Position numbers and translations under genes: made by a program. From Empedobacter brevis NBRC 14943 = ATCC 43319 (GTDB lineage Bacteria; Bacteroidota; Bacteroidia; Flavobacteriales; Weeksellaceae): a stretch of DNA of 64,000 nucleotides. The notes beneath the pieces are model-generated. The model made no database searches. It worked only from the letters and a program-made list of their open reading frames with translations, and had not been told where the DNA came from. Every line of letters begins with the position of its first letter. The first letter of the stretch is position 1. Positions 36,927 through 45,011 of this stretch are shown here, in pieces. The stretch spans positions 1-64,000 of the forward strand of contig NZ_KB908306.1 in assembly GCF_000382425.1 (NCBI RefSeq). The letters run 5' to 3'.

Positions 36927-37008
36927 TACGGGCGGAGAGACTCGAACTCTCACACCTTGCGGCACTAGATCCTAAGTCTAGCGTGTCTACCAATTCCACC
37001 ACGCCCGC
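36927..37008 (-). tRNA. tRNA-Leu (anticodon UAG)
   Basis: On the minus strand the 82-base sequence starts GCGGGCGTGGTGGAATTGGT. It has an anticodon stem CTAGA/TCTAG around the loop CTTAGGA (anticodon TAG), a class II variable arm and the GTTCGAGTC T-loop, and ends CGCCCGT plus discriminator A. The CCA end is not encoded. The first acceptor pair is G-T. Its own terminator follows. It is a possible integration target in general, but no duplicated tRNA end is seen in the window. Confidence 0.97.
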
Positions 37009-37099
37009 TTAAATCTCACTGATTTGGATTGCAAATATACACAAGTTTTCGTTCTAACAAAATTTAGAAATAAAATTTTTTTAATCTTTTTTTACATTC

Positions 37100-37107
37100 T
37101 AAATTTG
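37100..37107 (+). promoter_or_regulatory. Predicted -7 promoter element of the DUF3127 gene
   Basis: TAAATTTG matches TAnnTTTG and lies 18 bases before the ATG. A T-rich -33 region is about 20 bases upstream. Confidence 0.5.
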
Positions 37108-37125
37108 TACAAAGCTTTTACAAAA

Positions 37126-37497
37126 ATGGAAATTACAGGAAGAATTAAAAAAGTATTTGAAACTCAAAACATTACTGCAAGTTTCAAAAAAAGAGAATTC
37201 GTTGTTACAACGCAAGAACAATATCCGCAAGATATTTTAATTGAACTTACACAAGATAAGACAGATGTGTTGAATGCTTACAAACCTGGTGATGAAGTGA
37301 AAGTTTCAATAAATATTCGTGGTCGTGAGTGGATCAATCCAGAAGGTGTAGCAAGATATTTCAATACCATCCAAGCTTGGAGAATTGAAAATATGGCAAA
37401 TGCAGCAGCACAAGCACCTCAAGGCTACGATAATTTTGCACCAGCGCCTCCGGTAGATACGTTTTCTAACGGTGATGATGATGATTTACCATTCTAA
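37126..37497 (+). CDS. DUF3127 protein (SSB-like OB fold)
   Basis: A 123-residue protein starting MEITGRIKKVFETQNITASFKKREFVV and containing the core FNTIQAWRIENM, the DUF3127 pattern. The acidic tail ending DDDDLPF is the same kind of C-terminal tip that SSB proteins use to recruit partners, and the OB-like core supports single-stranded nucleic acid binding. That function is inference. A longer frame reaches back to 37024, but that part runs through the promoter and cannot be coding. A terminator follows. Confidence 0.85.
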   Translation: MEITGRIKKVFETQNITASFKKREFVVTTQEQYPQDILIELTQDKTDVLNAYKPGDEVKVSINIRGREWINPEGVARYFNTIQAWRIENMANAAAQAPQGYDNFAPAPPVDTFSNGDDDDLPF

Positions 37498-37525
37498 GGA
37501 GAAACAAAATGTCAATTAATACTAA

Positions 37526-37556
37526 ACGTGTTCTTTATTGAACACGTTTTTTTAAT
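37526..37556 (+). terminator. Terminator after the DUF3127 gene
   Basis: Arms AAACGTGTTC / GAACACGTTT with a short loop, then seven T. Confidence 0.9.
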
Positions 37557-37581
37557 TTTAATTAATTTTTAAAAGAAGAGT

Positions 37582-38211
37582 ATGTATTGGTTAAGTTCTG
37601 ATTTAGTCTTTCCTGACTACGATGAGGTCACAAGTGAAGGAATACTCGCAATTGGAGGAGATCTTTCGCCAGAACGTCTAATTTTGGCTTATCAAAAAGG
37701 AATCTTTCCATGGTTCAATGAGGATGATCCTATTATTTGGTGGTTTCCACAAGATCGTTTCGTCTTGTTTCCCGAAAATTTGCACGTTTCGAAATCGATG
37801 AAAAAAGTTTTCCGTGACCAAACATTTTCTTATACAGAAAACAAAGCATTTCGAGATGTGGTTCTGAATTGCTCACAAGTTGATAGAAAAAATCAAGATG
37901 GAACATGGATTACAACTGATATGATCGAAGCATATTGCAAATTGCACGAAATGGGAATTGCTAAAAGTATCGAAGTTTGGCAGAACAATGAATTAGTTGG
38001 CGGTTTTTATGGTGTAGATATGGGGGAAGTTTTCTGTGGCGAAAGTATGTTTGCGAAAGTAAGCAATGCATCAAAAGCTGGATTTATACAATTTGTAGCC
38101 AAATATCACAAAAAATATAAATTAATCGATTGCCAGGTTTATACTGAACATTTAGCTAGTTTAGGAGCTATGGAAATTCCGAGTGATGTTTTTTTAGACT
38201 ATTTACAATAA
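37582..38211 (+). CDS. aat: Leucyl/phenylalanyl-tRNA-protein transferase
   Basis: A 209-residue enzyme that attaches Leu or Phe to the N-terminus of proteins carrying basic N-end residues, marking them for ClpAP. Motifs: FPDYDEVTSEGILAIGGDLSPERLILAYQKGIFPWF, WWFPQDRFVLFPENLHVSKSM, DGTWITTDMIEAY, LVGGFYGVDMGEVFCGESMF and LIDCQVYTEHLASLGA. Complete. It is the last clearly core gene before the accessory region. Confidence 0.97.
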   Translation: MYWLSSDLVFPDYDEVTSEGILAIGGDLSPERLILAYQKGIFPWFNEDDPIIWWFPQDRFVLFPENLHVSKSMKKVFRDQTFSYTENKAFRDVVLNCSQVDRKNQDGTWITTDMIEAYCKLHEMGIAKSIEVWQNNELVGGFYGVDMGEVFCGESMFAKVSNASKAGFIQFVAKYHKKYKLIDCQVYTEHLASLGAMEIPSDVFLDYLQ

Positions 38212-38220
38212 TCAACCAAT

Positions 38221-38322
38221 ATGAGAGAGTTTACAATAACTGAAATTGAACAAGCACATGAACAAGTAAAATCAGGTGCAGATTTTCCTAATTATAAAGA
38301 AAAATTACAAAGTAAAGTGTAA
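38221..38322 (+). pseudogene. Truncated DUF1398 gene (5' part only)
   Basis: An ATG ten bases after aat opens a 33-codon frame: REFTITEIEQAHEQVKSG, then ADFPNY, then KEKLQSKV and stop. This is the N-terminal segment of DUF1398 proteins (xxTxEQIxxAHxxVKSGADFPxY), which normally run to about 125-130 residues. The homology stops after the KEKLQ region and different, non-chromosomal-looking DNA follows, so the gene appears cut by the insertion of the accessory element. It could still be translated as a short peptide. Confidence 0.6.
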
Positions 38323-38498
38323 CAATTTAATATTCAATACCATAATTATATTATTTCAATTAAGGGGTACGATTTAGAGCGTTTCCTATACTATTTTGAC
38401 TTATCAGATGTCTACCTTTTGTCTGCAAATCACTCATAGTGCAAATTTAACTAAAAGTTTTCAAAACAACAACCCTCTATTCATCAGCATTTGGGACT

Positions 38499-38539
38499 GG
38501 TGCAAGGTGCAAGTATATATAATACTTGCACCTTGCACC
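38499..38539. repeat. Perfect 18-bp inverted repeat with 5-base loop
   Basis: Arms GGTGCAAGGTGCAAGTAT (38499-38516) and the exact complement (38522-38539) around ATATA. Each arm holds a tandem GGTGCAA. There is no T-run, so it is not a standard terminator. Candidate nick, recombination or protein-binding site of the element. Confidence 0.85.
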
Positions 38540-38667
38540 TGCCCTGATGAAACTGAATTTAATTCCTTCAAGGACACTTTTTCTGAAAAATGAATAAAAT
38601 TATTATGCAGAATTTTTATTTTATTTCTCTAATCGTCTAATTAAAATAAAATTTTAAGATTGACTGT

Positions 38668-38700
38668 TATTGTCTATTTCTTGTCTGGTATTGTCTATTT
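38668..38700. repeat. Phased TTGTCT repeats
   Basis: TTGTCT starts at 38670, 38681 and 38691, at 10-11 base spacing, i.e. on the same DNA face. The first and third copies extend to TATTGTCTATTT. They lie 60-95 bases before the HTH gene. Likely an operator or iteron-like site. Confidence 0.55.
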
Positions 38701-38762
38701 GAGAATAGAGATCATTTATTTATTAAACTTAATTTTGTTAATAAAGAATAAAAACAAATATA

Positions 38763-39119
38763 ATGGAAGTAATCACTATTGAATCAGAAGCTTATCAAGA
38801 CTTGATGTCAAAAGTGGATACAATCTTCGATTATGTTATTTCCCAGCAAAACACAGACAAAAATGAGGATGAAAGTTGGGTGGACAGCTATGAGGTATGT
38901 ACCTTTTTGAAGATTAGTGACCGCACACTGCAAAGATTACGCAGTGAAAACAAAATCAACTATTCCCGTATAAGGGGAAAAAATTATTACAAAATCAGTG
39001 AAATTAGACGAATGCTAAAGGAAAACTTAATACGTCGGAGTGAAGAATCCTTACAAGAACTGATTCAAAATCATCAAAAGAATGGTAGACAAAAACAAAG
39101 TACTGAAATGTACCCATGA
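38763..39119 (+). CDS. Helix-turn-helix protein of a mobile element
   Basis: A 118-residue protein with an N-terminal helix and an HTH_17/excisionase-like domain at ~37-85: WVDSYEVCTFLKISDRTLQRL, INYSRIRGKNYYKISEIRRML. Such genes are regularly the first gene of mobilisable or conjugative Bacteroidota elements and act as regulators or excision factors. The phased repeats just upstream may be its operator. Its 3' end overlaps the primase gene by 38 bases. Confidence 0.8.
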   Translation: MEVITIESEAYQDLMSKVDTIFDYVISQQNTDKNEDESWVDSYEVCTFLKISDRTLQRLRSENKINYSRIRGKNYYKISEIRRMLKENLIRRSEESLQELIQNHQKNGRQKQSTEMYP

Positions 39120-41118
39120 TGGACTGGATATTTTCAAACATTACCTTGCAGTAGATTGGCGTGTAGGTAGAAATTTCAAAAATCCTTTTTATGATGATAC
39201 AAAGGCATCCTGCAACATTTATTTTGACCGACGAAGTGGTATGTATCGCATGAAGGATTTTGGCGATTCCAGTTATGCAGGAGATTGTTTTTCAATTGTG
39301 GCTAAAATTAAAAATTTGGATTGCGCCAAAGATTTTACAGAAATTCTGAAACAGATCAATGTAGACATGAATTTGGGGTTGGAAAACGGCTCTGCTTTAC
39401 CCCAAAACAGATACTCTCCAAGAGCACAAACAGAGAGTAAAAATGAAAATTGCACCAAAGAACTATCACACATCTTTAAACCTTACTCTATATTTGAACG
39501 TAGCTTTACATTAAAAGAAATTGAGTTTTGGAAACTTTATGGTATTACCCGTGAAATTCTAAAATTATACAAAGTGATTTCATTGGATGAATTCACAAGT
39601 GAAAATAAAGATTCCAAACCTTTTACAATACGATCTTCAATAGAAGAACCTATGTTTGGGTATTTCGGTAAAAAATATGTGAAAATTTACCGTCCATTTT
39701 CACAAATCCGATTTCTATACGGCGGAAATATACCTGAATCCTATTGTTTCGGATTGGAACAATTGCCCGCCAAAGGAAACACATTGTTTATTACCGGAGG
39801 TGAAAAAGATGTTCTATCCCTAGCTTCCAAAGGTTTTTATGCCATTTGTTTCAACAGTGAAACCAGCTCGATATCCGAAAACCTGATAAAAAAGCTCTCC
39901 TATCGTTTTAAACACATTCTGATTTTGTACGATGTAGATAAAACAGGCTTAGAAGCTTCACACAAGCATCAGAAACAATTATCCGGTTTTGGAGTAAATC
40001 GTTTAGTTCTTCCTCTTTCGGGCACTAAACAGGAAAAGGATGTTTCAGATTTTTTCAGAATGGGAAATACCAAAAATGACTTTAATCAATTGTTTCTTGA
40101 ATTTTTAGACCAATTATATAATGAAACTATGGCAATATTGAAACCTTGTGAAATCGACTTTACACAGCCTCCCATAGAATCTCAAACACTGATTTCCATT
40201 AATAACGTTCCTTTGGGAACACAAGGCAATCTAATGGGGCTAACAGGTGGTGAAGGTACAGGAAAAAGTAATTATGTAGGAAGCCTTATTTCCGGAACAT
40301 TACAACAGGATGATTATATAGATACTTTAGGAACCAACATCCTTCCCAATACAGATGGCAAAGCTGTTTTACTTTACGATACTGAGCAGTCCGAAACTCA
40401 ACTTTACAAAAATATTTCAGGCATTCTGAAAAGATCCGGAAGAGAAAATATGCCGAAATATTTCAAAGCATACTGTTTAGCCGGAATGTCAAGAAAAGAA
40501 CGAATGCAAGCAATATTACAGAGTATGGATAAATTTTACTATCAGTTTTCGGGGATTCATATGGTGGTAATAGATGGAATTGCCGATTTGATACGCTGTG
40601 CCAATGATGAAGCCGAGAGTGTTGCTTTAATTGACGAACTCTACCGTATGGCAGGAATATACAAAACCTGTATTGTCGGAGTTTTGCATTTCACTCCCAA
40701 CGGATTAAAGCTTCGTGGACATCTCGGGAGTGAATTACAGCGTAAAGCAGCAGCTATTTTATCGATTGAGAAAGATGATAATCCCGAAGTATCTGTTGTT
40801 AAAGCATTAAAAGTAAGGGATGGAAGTCCTTTAGATGTACCTCTTATACAGTTTTCATGGAGTAAAGAAAAGGGAATGCATGTTTTTTTGGGGCAGAAAA
40901 CTAAAGAAGAAAAAGAAAAACGCAAAGAAATGGAACTTGCAAACATTGCCCGAAATGTATTTTCACAACAAAAGCGTTATACCTATGCCGGATTATGTGA
41001 GAAGCTCCAAGGCGCAATGGCTGTCAAAGACAGAACAGCTAAAAGCTACATTAAATTTATGCGTGAAAAAGAGTTGATTGTCAAAGATTCCCAAAATAAT
41101 TATGAACTAAAAAAATAG
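39082..41118 (+). CDS. Toprim primase / RecA-like ATPase (element replication protein)
   Basis: A 678-residue protein with three parts. Residues ~1-100 resemble a CHC2-type primase N-terminus (NIYFDRRSGMYRMKDFGDSSYAGDCFSIVAKI). Residues ~225-330 are a toprim domain (LFITGGEKDVLSLASKGF, HILILYDVDKTGLEASHKH). Residues ~380-600 are a RecA/RepA-type ATPase with Walker A GGEGTGKSNYVG and Walker B-like VLLYDTEQSE and MVVIDGIADLI. This matches primase-helicase fusions of integrative elements that replicate when excised. It is co-transcribed with the HTH gene before and DUF3853 after. Confidence 0.85.
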   Translation: MVDKNKVLKCTHDGLDIFKHYLAVDWRVGRNFKNPFYDDTKASCNIYFDRRSGMYRMKDFGDSSYAGDCFSIVAKIKNLDCAKDFTEILKQINVDMNLGLENGSALPQNRYSPRAQTESKNENCTKELSHIFKPYSIFERSFTLKEIEFWKLYGITREILKLYKVISLDEFTSENKDSKPFTIRSSIEEPMFGYFGKKYVKIYRPFSQIRFLYGGNIPESYCFGLEQLPAKGNTLFITGGEKDVLSLASKGFYAICFNSETSSISENLIKKLSYRFKHILILYDVDKTGLEASHKHQKQLSGFGVNRLVLPLSGTKQEKDVSDFFRMGNTKNDFNQLFLEFLDQLYNETMAILKPCEIDFTQPPIESQTLISINNVPLGTQGNLMGLTGGEGTGKSNYVGSLISGTLQQDDYIDTLGTNILPNTDGKAVLLYDTEQSETQLYKNISGILKRSGRENMPKYFKAYCLAGMSRKERMQAILQSMDKFYYQFSGIHMVVIDGIADLIRCANDEAESVALIDELYRMAGIYKTCIVGVLHFTPNGLKLRGHLGSELQRKAAAILSIEKDDNPEVSVVKALKVRDGSPLDVPLIQFSWSKEKGMHVFLGQKTKEEKEKRKEMELANIARNVFSQQKRYTYAGLCEKLQGAMAVKDRTAKSYIKFMREKELIVKDSQNNYELKK

Positions 41119-41125
41119 AAGCTAT

Positions 41126-41380
41126 ATGAATATCGATCTAAAAAAACCTCTATTTCAATTAACTGTTGAAGAATTTCTGTCATTACAACAATCCAATACT
41201 TCCGAAAAGAAATATGAATACGGATTGAAAGGTTTAGCCAAAATACTCGGTTGTTCACGTTCTAAAGCATCAGAATTAAAATCAAGCGGAATATTGGATG
41301 ATGCCATCATTCAAACCGGAAATCTTATCATTATTGATAAAGAAAAAGTATTGCAGATTCTGGCTTCACATAAAAAATGA
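41126..41380 (+). CDS. DUF3853-family protein
   Basis: An 84-residue protein: KKPLFQLTVEEFLSL, then YGLKGLAKILGCSRSKASELK, SGILDDAII and DKEKVLQIL. It has the form of a small winged/HTH DNA-binding protein and matches DUF3853, a family found in Bacteroidota mobile elements. Overlaps the next gene by four bases (ATGA). Confidence 0.8.
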   Translation: MNIDLKKPLFQLTVEEFLSLQQSNTSEKKYEYGLKGLAKILGCSRSKASELKSSGILDDAIIQTGNLIIIDKEKVLQILASHKK

Positions 41381-42072
41381 ACTATTCGCGATTAATAAAA
41401 AAATTTTGGAACTATAACGAAAAAGACCCATTGGGAGCTGTTTCAGTTGCCCTTTATCTTTTTTTGTTGGAAATATGGGAGAAAAATAAAGAAAATGATT
41501 TTAATCTTTCGGACACTGAAATTTGTGAACGTTTGAAAATTACCAGACCTACTATTATTTCTTTGCGTCAAAAGCTTATGACTCTAGGGATGATTCAATA
41601 TCAACCAAAAAATGGACTTCCTGGATATTATAAAATCATTACGGAATATTCTCCCATCATATCTGCTTTTGAAAAACCTAAAAACGCCATTTCAAAAAAG
41701 AAAAAAAATAGAGAAAAATCACTACTTAAAAAGGAAACTATACAAAGCCTGGAATTAAATTCTGAGAAAAGTTCTAAAAATGATGTTCCTATTTCGGTTT
41801 TTGGAAATATTCCTTCTTTAGAAGAGTTTACTGAATATGCAAAAACATTGGAAAACTACATACCTGAATTAGAAATTCTTATCATAGAAAAATATGATAG
41901 TTGGATTAAAAACGACTGGAAAAATGGTTACAATAAATCGATAACAAACTGGAAATCTTCAATAAAAAACGCTATACCTTTTCTTCAAAGTGAATTAAAC
42001 TCGAGTAACACCATTTCATCAAAAATTGTTCTGCAAACTATCAGACGTCCGAAATCAAATGTTGATGAATAA
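41377..42072 (+). CDS. Winged-helix replication-associated protein
   Basis: A 231-residue protein. Residues ~1-95 form a winged helix (GAVSVALYLFLLEIWE, LSDTEICERLKITRPTIISLRQKL, GMIQYQPKNGLPGYYKI). A lysine-rich linker follows, and the C-terminal part (FTEYAKTLENYIPELE, SITNWKSSIKNAIPFL) resembles the end of DnaD-like or Rep-module proteins. It closes the four-gene replication-type operon. Precise role unknown; loading of the upstream primase/helicase is plausible. Confidence 0.6.
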   Translation: MNYSRLIKKFWNYNEKDPLGAVSVALYLFLLEIWEKNKENDFNLSDTEICERLKITRPTIISLRQKLMTLGMIQYQPKNGLPGYYKIITEYSPIISAFEKPKNAISKKKKNREKSLLKKETIQSLELNSEKSSKNDVPISVFGNIPSLEEFTEYAKTLENYIPELEILIIEKYDSWIKNDWKNGYNKSITNWKSSIKNAIPFLQSELNSSNTISSKIVLQTIRRPKSNVDE

Positions 42073-42225
42073 TCGGCTATACATGAGAAAACAAGATTTT
42101 ATTGAATGATTGGAAAAATTTTTACGAACCTTTGAATTACACTGGTTTTTCTCTTTATTTTATTTCCTTATTCTTTGGCTTTTACACCAAATTTCAGTAA
42201 ATTTACAAATACCATTCTGTAAATA

Positions 42226-42690
42226 ATGAAAGACCTGCTTAAAGACTTAAATACAACTTCTGACCCTGTAAATTACGAAGCCAAAATCCATTGGATTTCT
42301 TATGTGGTTCCTGTTTTCTTTATAATAATTGGTTCAATAGGAGTTTTCGCATTTTTATTATTAGGGTATAAATATATGCTTGGTTTTATAGGTCTTATTT
42401 ATCTGTTTCTTATTTATCTTTTTATCAGGGGGATAATTCGTTTCTTAAGATTCAGAAGTACAAAAATTTATGTCACAGATCATCATCTAACGTTTTCTAC
42501 AGGAATATTAGGAAAAACACTTTCTGACCTCTCATTAAGCAAATTAGAAGGAATGCACCTGCATCAAAGTCTTTTAGGAAAAACTTTAAATTTTGGAACG
42601 CTGGTTGTAACTACCGGAGATGTAACCAACATCTATCTCATTGAAAAACCGATGGAGTTGAGAACTATTTTACTCAATTATAAAAAATAA
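42226..42690 (+). CDS. Bacterial PH-domain membrane protein
   Basis: A 154-residue protein with two transmembrane helices (about 27-50 and 55-75) followed by a bPH2/DUF304-type domain: TKIYVTDHHLTFSTGILGKTLSDLSLSKLEGMHLHQSLLGK, then FGTLVVTTGD. Relatives are YdbS/YdbT-like proteins of unknown function. It is separated by 153 bases from the replication module and is probably cargo. Confidence 0.75.
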   Translation: MKDLLKDLNTTSDPVNYEAKIHWISYVVPVFFIIIGSIGVFAFLLLGYKYMLGFIGLIYLFLIYLFIRGIIRFLRFRSTKIYVTDHHLTFSTGILGKTLSDLSLSKLEGMHLHQSLLGKTLNFGTLVVTTGDVTNIYLIEKPMELRTILLNYKK

Positions 42691-42854
42691 ATTTATTGTT
42701 TCATCCGTAACAGATTTCAATTGAATCAACTTTTCAATCTCTTTTCAAAAACATTTTAAAGGGAAGTAACGGAAATATTATGGAAATGTGGTCATATCCG
42801 CTTTAAACTGCAAAAGGAAAAACATCTCCGGATAGATTTTGAGTCCAAAATAAA

Positions 42855-42883
42855 AAAGTAATTGGAAATTACCCAATTACTTT
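42855..42883 (-). terminator. Terminator at the end of the 42.9-kb gene
   Basis: Arms AAAGTAATTGG / CCAATTACTTT with a seven-base loop. On the minus strand it overlaps the last codons and continues into a T-run. Confidence 0.75.
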
Positions 42884-43575
42884 ATCTTGTTTTCAAGATC
42901 CCAGTAAAAATCTTCTAATTTCCAAGTGTGACTTCTAATTTCGTAGACTAAATCTTTTATTTCATCCGAATAATCAGTTTTTCCAAACTTCATTTCAATT
43001 TCAGTATGAATTGTCCATAAAGATCTACCCAAGTAATTAATGTGATTTTTTAATTCAATCATTCTATCATAAGATAATTCTGAATCTTTGCCTGAATCAA
43101 AGTTTTCAGAAGTATAAAGGTTTTTTGAAAGAAAGTATTCACCACTATTCTTATCACTCTTAATAAAACCTAGTCTTAGCGCAACTTTTTCAGATGCGAT
43201 AAAATTATCTTTTCCGATTTCATTTTCGTTTATTGTAATTCTTTGCTCATCTCTATTAAAAAACAAATGTGGAATAATGGTTTGTTGCATTGCTTCCGTT
43301 AGATATCCTTTCCCCCTGCATCCTGAGAGTACATACCAGTGCAAATCTCTAAACATATCAAAAACAATTGCAACAAAATTGTTATCAGTGTTCTTTATTA
43401 AATAAAATGTATCTGGTCCATCTGAAGAAGTTACACTGTCGGTCATTTTAGGTTCATCTAACCAGATTTTAGCAAAATCTACATACTCACTTAGAGGTCG
43501 AGTATATATAAGACCAACTGTTTTGTCATTATCATTTAATTTTGAAAGTAAAGTTTGAAGAGATTCATTTGTCAT
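42877..43575 (-). CDS. GNAT-like N-acetyltransferase, cargo gene
   Basis: A 232-residue protein. Residues ~15-155 have the GNAT fold: FYLIKNTDNNFVAIVFDM, HWYVLSGCRGKGYLTEAM (the acetyl-CoA-binding motif A) and ASEKVALRLGFIKSD. The C-terminal ~80 residues are charged and helical with no known family. The substrate is unknown. Same strand and 28 bases from the following DUF6904-like gene, so the two are probably an operon carried by the element. Confidence 0.65.
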   Translation of the reverse strand: MTNESLQTLLSKLNDNDKTVGLIYTRPLSEYVDFAKIWLDEPKMTDSVTSSDGPDTFYLIKNTDNNFVAIVFDMFRDLHWYVLSGCRGKGYLTEAMQQTIIPHLFFNRDEQRITINENEIGKDNFIASEKVALRLGFIKSDKNSGEYFLSKNLYTSENFDSGKDSELSYDRMIELKNHINYLGRSLWTIHTEIEMKFGKTDYSDEIKDLVYEIRSHTWKLEDFYWDLENKIK

Positions 43576-43603
43576 TTTTTAGCTATTAATTTGATTAAAC
43601 CAG

Positions 43604-44278
43604 TTACCATTCAATTTCATATATCTTATCATCATCATTAAGTTCCAAGTTTTCTACGTTACAACCATGCTTTTTTGCCTCTGATTGAAGAAAATTTAGA
43701 AGCTCATCATATTCATCTGAAAAATATATAGAAGCTCTCATCAAGTCTGCTAATTTTCTGAAAGAGTTCTTTCCACCTTTCATTTCAAAAAATGAAGCAT
43801 TAATATTTCTCATATACTGATACAAATATTCGTTTCCAGCATTAATAGCATCATTAATGTATGGTAATAGCTTCTTTGCTCCAATAGAATCATAGCTCTC
43901 CATTGCTTGTTCTATCCAATATTCGAGATGTAAAAATATCGATATTTCAGCTTTATTACTCTCAACCATCCTCATATTATATCGTAATGTAGCAATAGAA
44001 AAAATAATATGTACCCACGAGATTTTAAAACCTAAATAAGGGATTTCTTCAAATGAATAATGACTATTTTTTCTTACTAATCTATTTCCATAAGATGCTT
44101 TTCGGATTTCGTATGAAAAACTGCTTATCAAACTATTTTTGTTCTCATAACCTTTAACGTGGGAGAAAGATTCATTATTCCAGAATTTTGATATTACTTC
44201 GTATAAATATTCCAAATCATCATGAGTTCCCCATATTTCGACTCCTAATCCTTTTTTTGTTGGTACGGCATAAATCAT
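43604..44278 (-). CDS. DUF6904-like protein
   Basis: About 224 residues from ATG at 44278 (MIYAVPTKKGLGVEIWGTHDD); a start at 44302 would add eight residues. The opening resembles DUF6904 proteins, and the remainder is helical (HIIFSIATLRYNMRM, FRKLADLMRAS) with an acidic tail. Function unknown. It lies upstream of the GNAT-like gene and reads in the same direction. The family name is from memory of the N-terminal motif. Confidence 0.5.
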   Translation of the reverse strand: MIYAVPTKKGLGVEIWGTHDDLEYLYEVISKFWNNESFSHVKGYENKNSLISSFSYEIRKASYGNRLVRKNSHYSFEEIPYLGFKISWVHIIFSIATLRYNMRMVESNKAEISIFLHLEYWIEQAMESYDSIGAKKLLPYINDAINAGNEYLYQYMRNINASFFEMKGGKNSFRKLADLMRASIYFSDEYDELLNFLQSEAKKHGCNVENLELNDDDKIYEIEW

Positions 44279-44302
44279 CTTAAATAGCTTTGTTTTAAAC
44301 AA

Positions 44303-45011
44303 ATTTAAGCAAAGAAAATTTTCCTCAGAATTTGTAATTATAATAATATATAAATCAGCAGCCTATTTTCAATAAAACGTAAGTTGTTATTCCTAGCAAA
44401 CAATTAAAACAAATAACTACTACAACTTTTAAAAATATGCAACTACTAGTTTAGTATCAATGTGTTAAATTTAATATTACTATCAAATATTAACAAAATT
44501 AGTTCTCTGAAAAGTGAAAAATATAATATGTTTGTAAGAACACTATAAAACGAAAAATTAACACAATGAAAACACTTACTTTCTTTTCTGGACACAGGTT
44601 ATCGTGTACCGGATGTACCGCGCGAAGTAAAATCAGCAATTGATTTAACCTATTGTATCTCAATAAAAATTAATGCGTTTTCGATTTAACCGAAGCACTT
44701 TAAGTAAACCTATACATAAAACCAACTATCATAGGTCGGCTTTATGTATATTTATAAGGTTAATAAACCGCCAAATACTGCAACATCCTCCAGCGATGCA
44801 AATGAAATGGTTATTACTTTCTAGGTCTTAAATTATATAATATTCACCCCTCATTATTTCTCAAATATTTTATTTTAAGAAATAATTAACTATATTAGTA
44901 CAATAACTGTACTCCGTATATTATAGAACTTTTTACAAAATACAAAGAAGAAACATTTTATTAGAAATGAGATAATGCTACCTGTAACTTAAAACCAAAC
45001 TATTAATAAAT
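44303..45011. other. Long non-coding stretch with a gene fragment and an inverted repeat
   Basis: 709 bases. On the plus strand at about 44588-44699 a frame reads LDTGYRVPDVPREVKSAIDL and on to a stop after FSI. It has no start of its own, so it looks like the 3' end of a lost gene. An imperfect inverted repeat (44711-44726 with 44735-44750) follows directly. The rest is AT-rich; I see no other gene. Confidence 0.4.
44711..44750. repeat. Imperfect inverted repeat
   Basis: Arms of 16 bases starting TATACATAAA and ending TTTATGTATA, with two A-C mismatches and an eight-base loop. It may be the terminator of the lost gene before it. Confidence 0.5.

Larger units (their letters stand above)
38323..38762 (+). 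other. Non-coding left end of the accessory element
   Basis: 440 bases between the truncated DUF1398 frame and the first element gene. They hold a 41-base perfect hairpin (38499-38539) and three phased TTGTCT repeats (38670-38696), plus AT-rich sequence. The layout looks like a replication, transfer or regulatory region. Confidence 0.5.

Noticed and set aside
36778-37002. A minus-strand frame starting MVELVDTLDLGSS
   Set aside because: This is the translation of the tRNA-Leu gene itself and its terminator, a common false gene.
36927-37008. tRNA-Leu as the integration site of the accessory element
   Set aside because: The element starts more than 1.2 kb away, after aat and the DUF1398 fragment, and no second copy of the tRNA 3' end is visible in the window.
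38396-38593. A 65-codon frame in the left end of the element
   Set aside because: It runs through the perfect hairpin and has no protein-like composition or family match.
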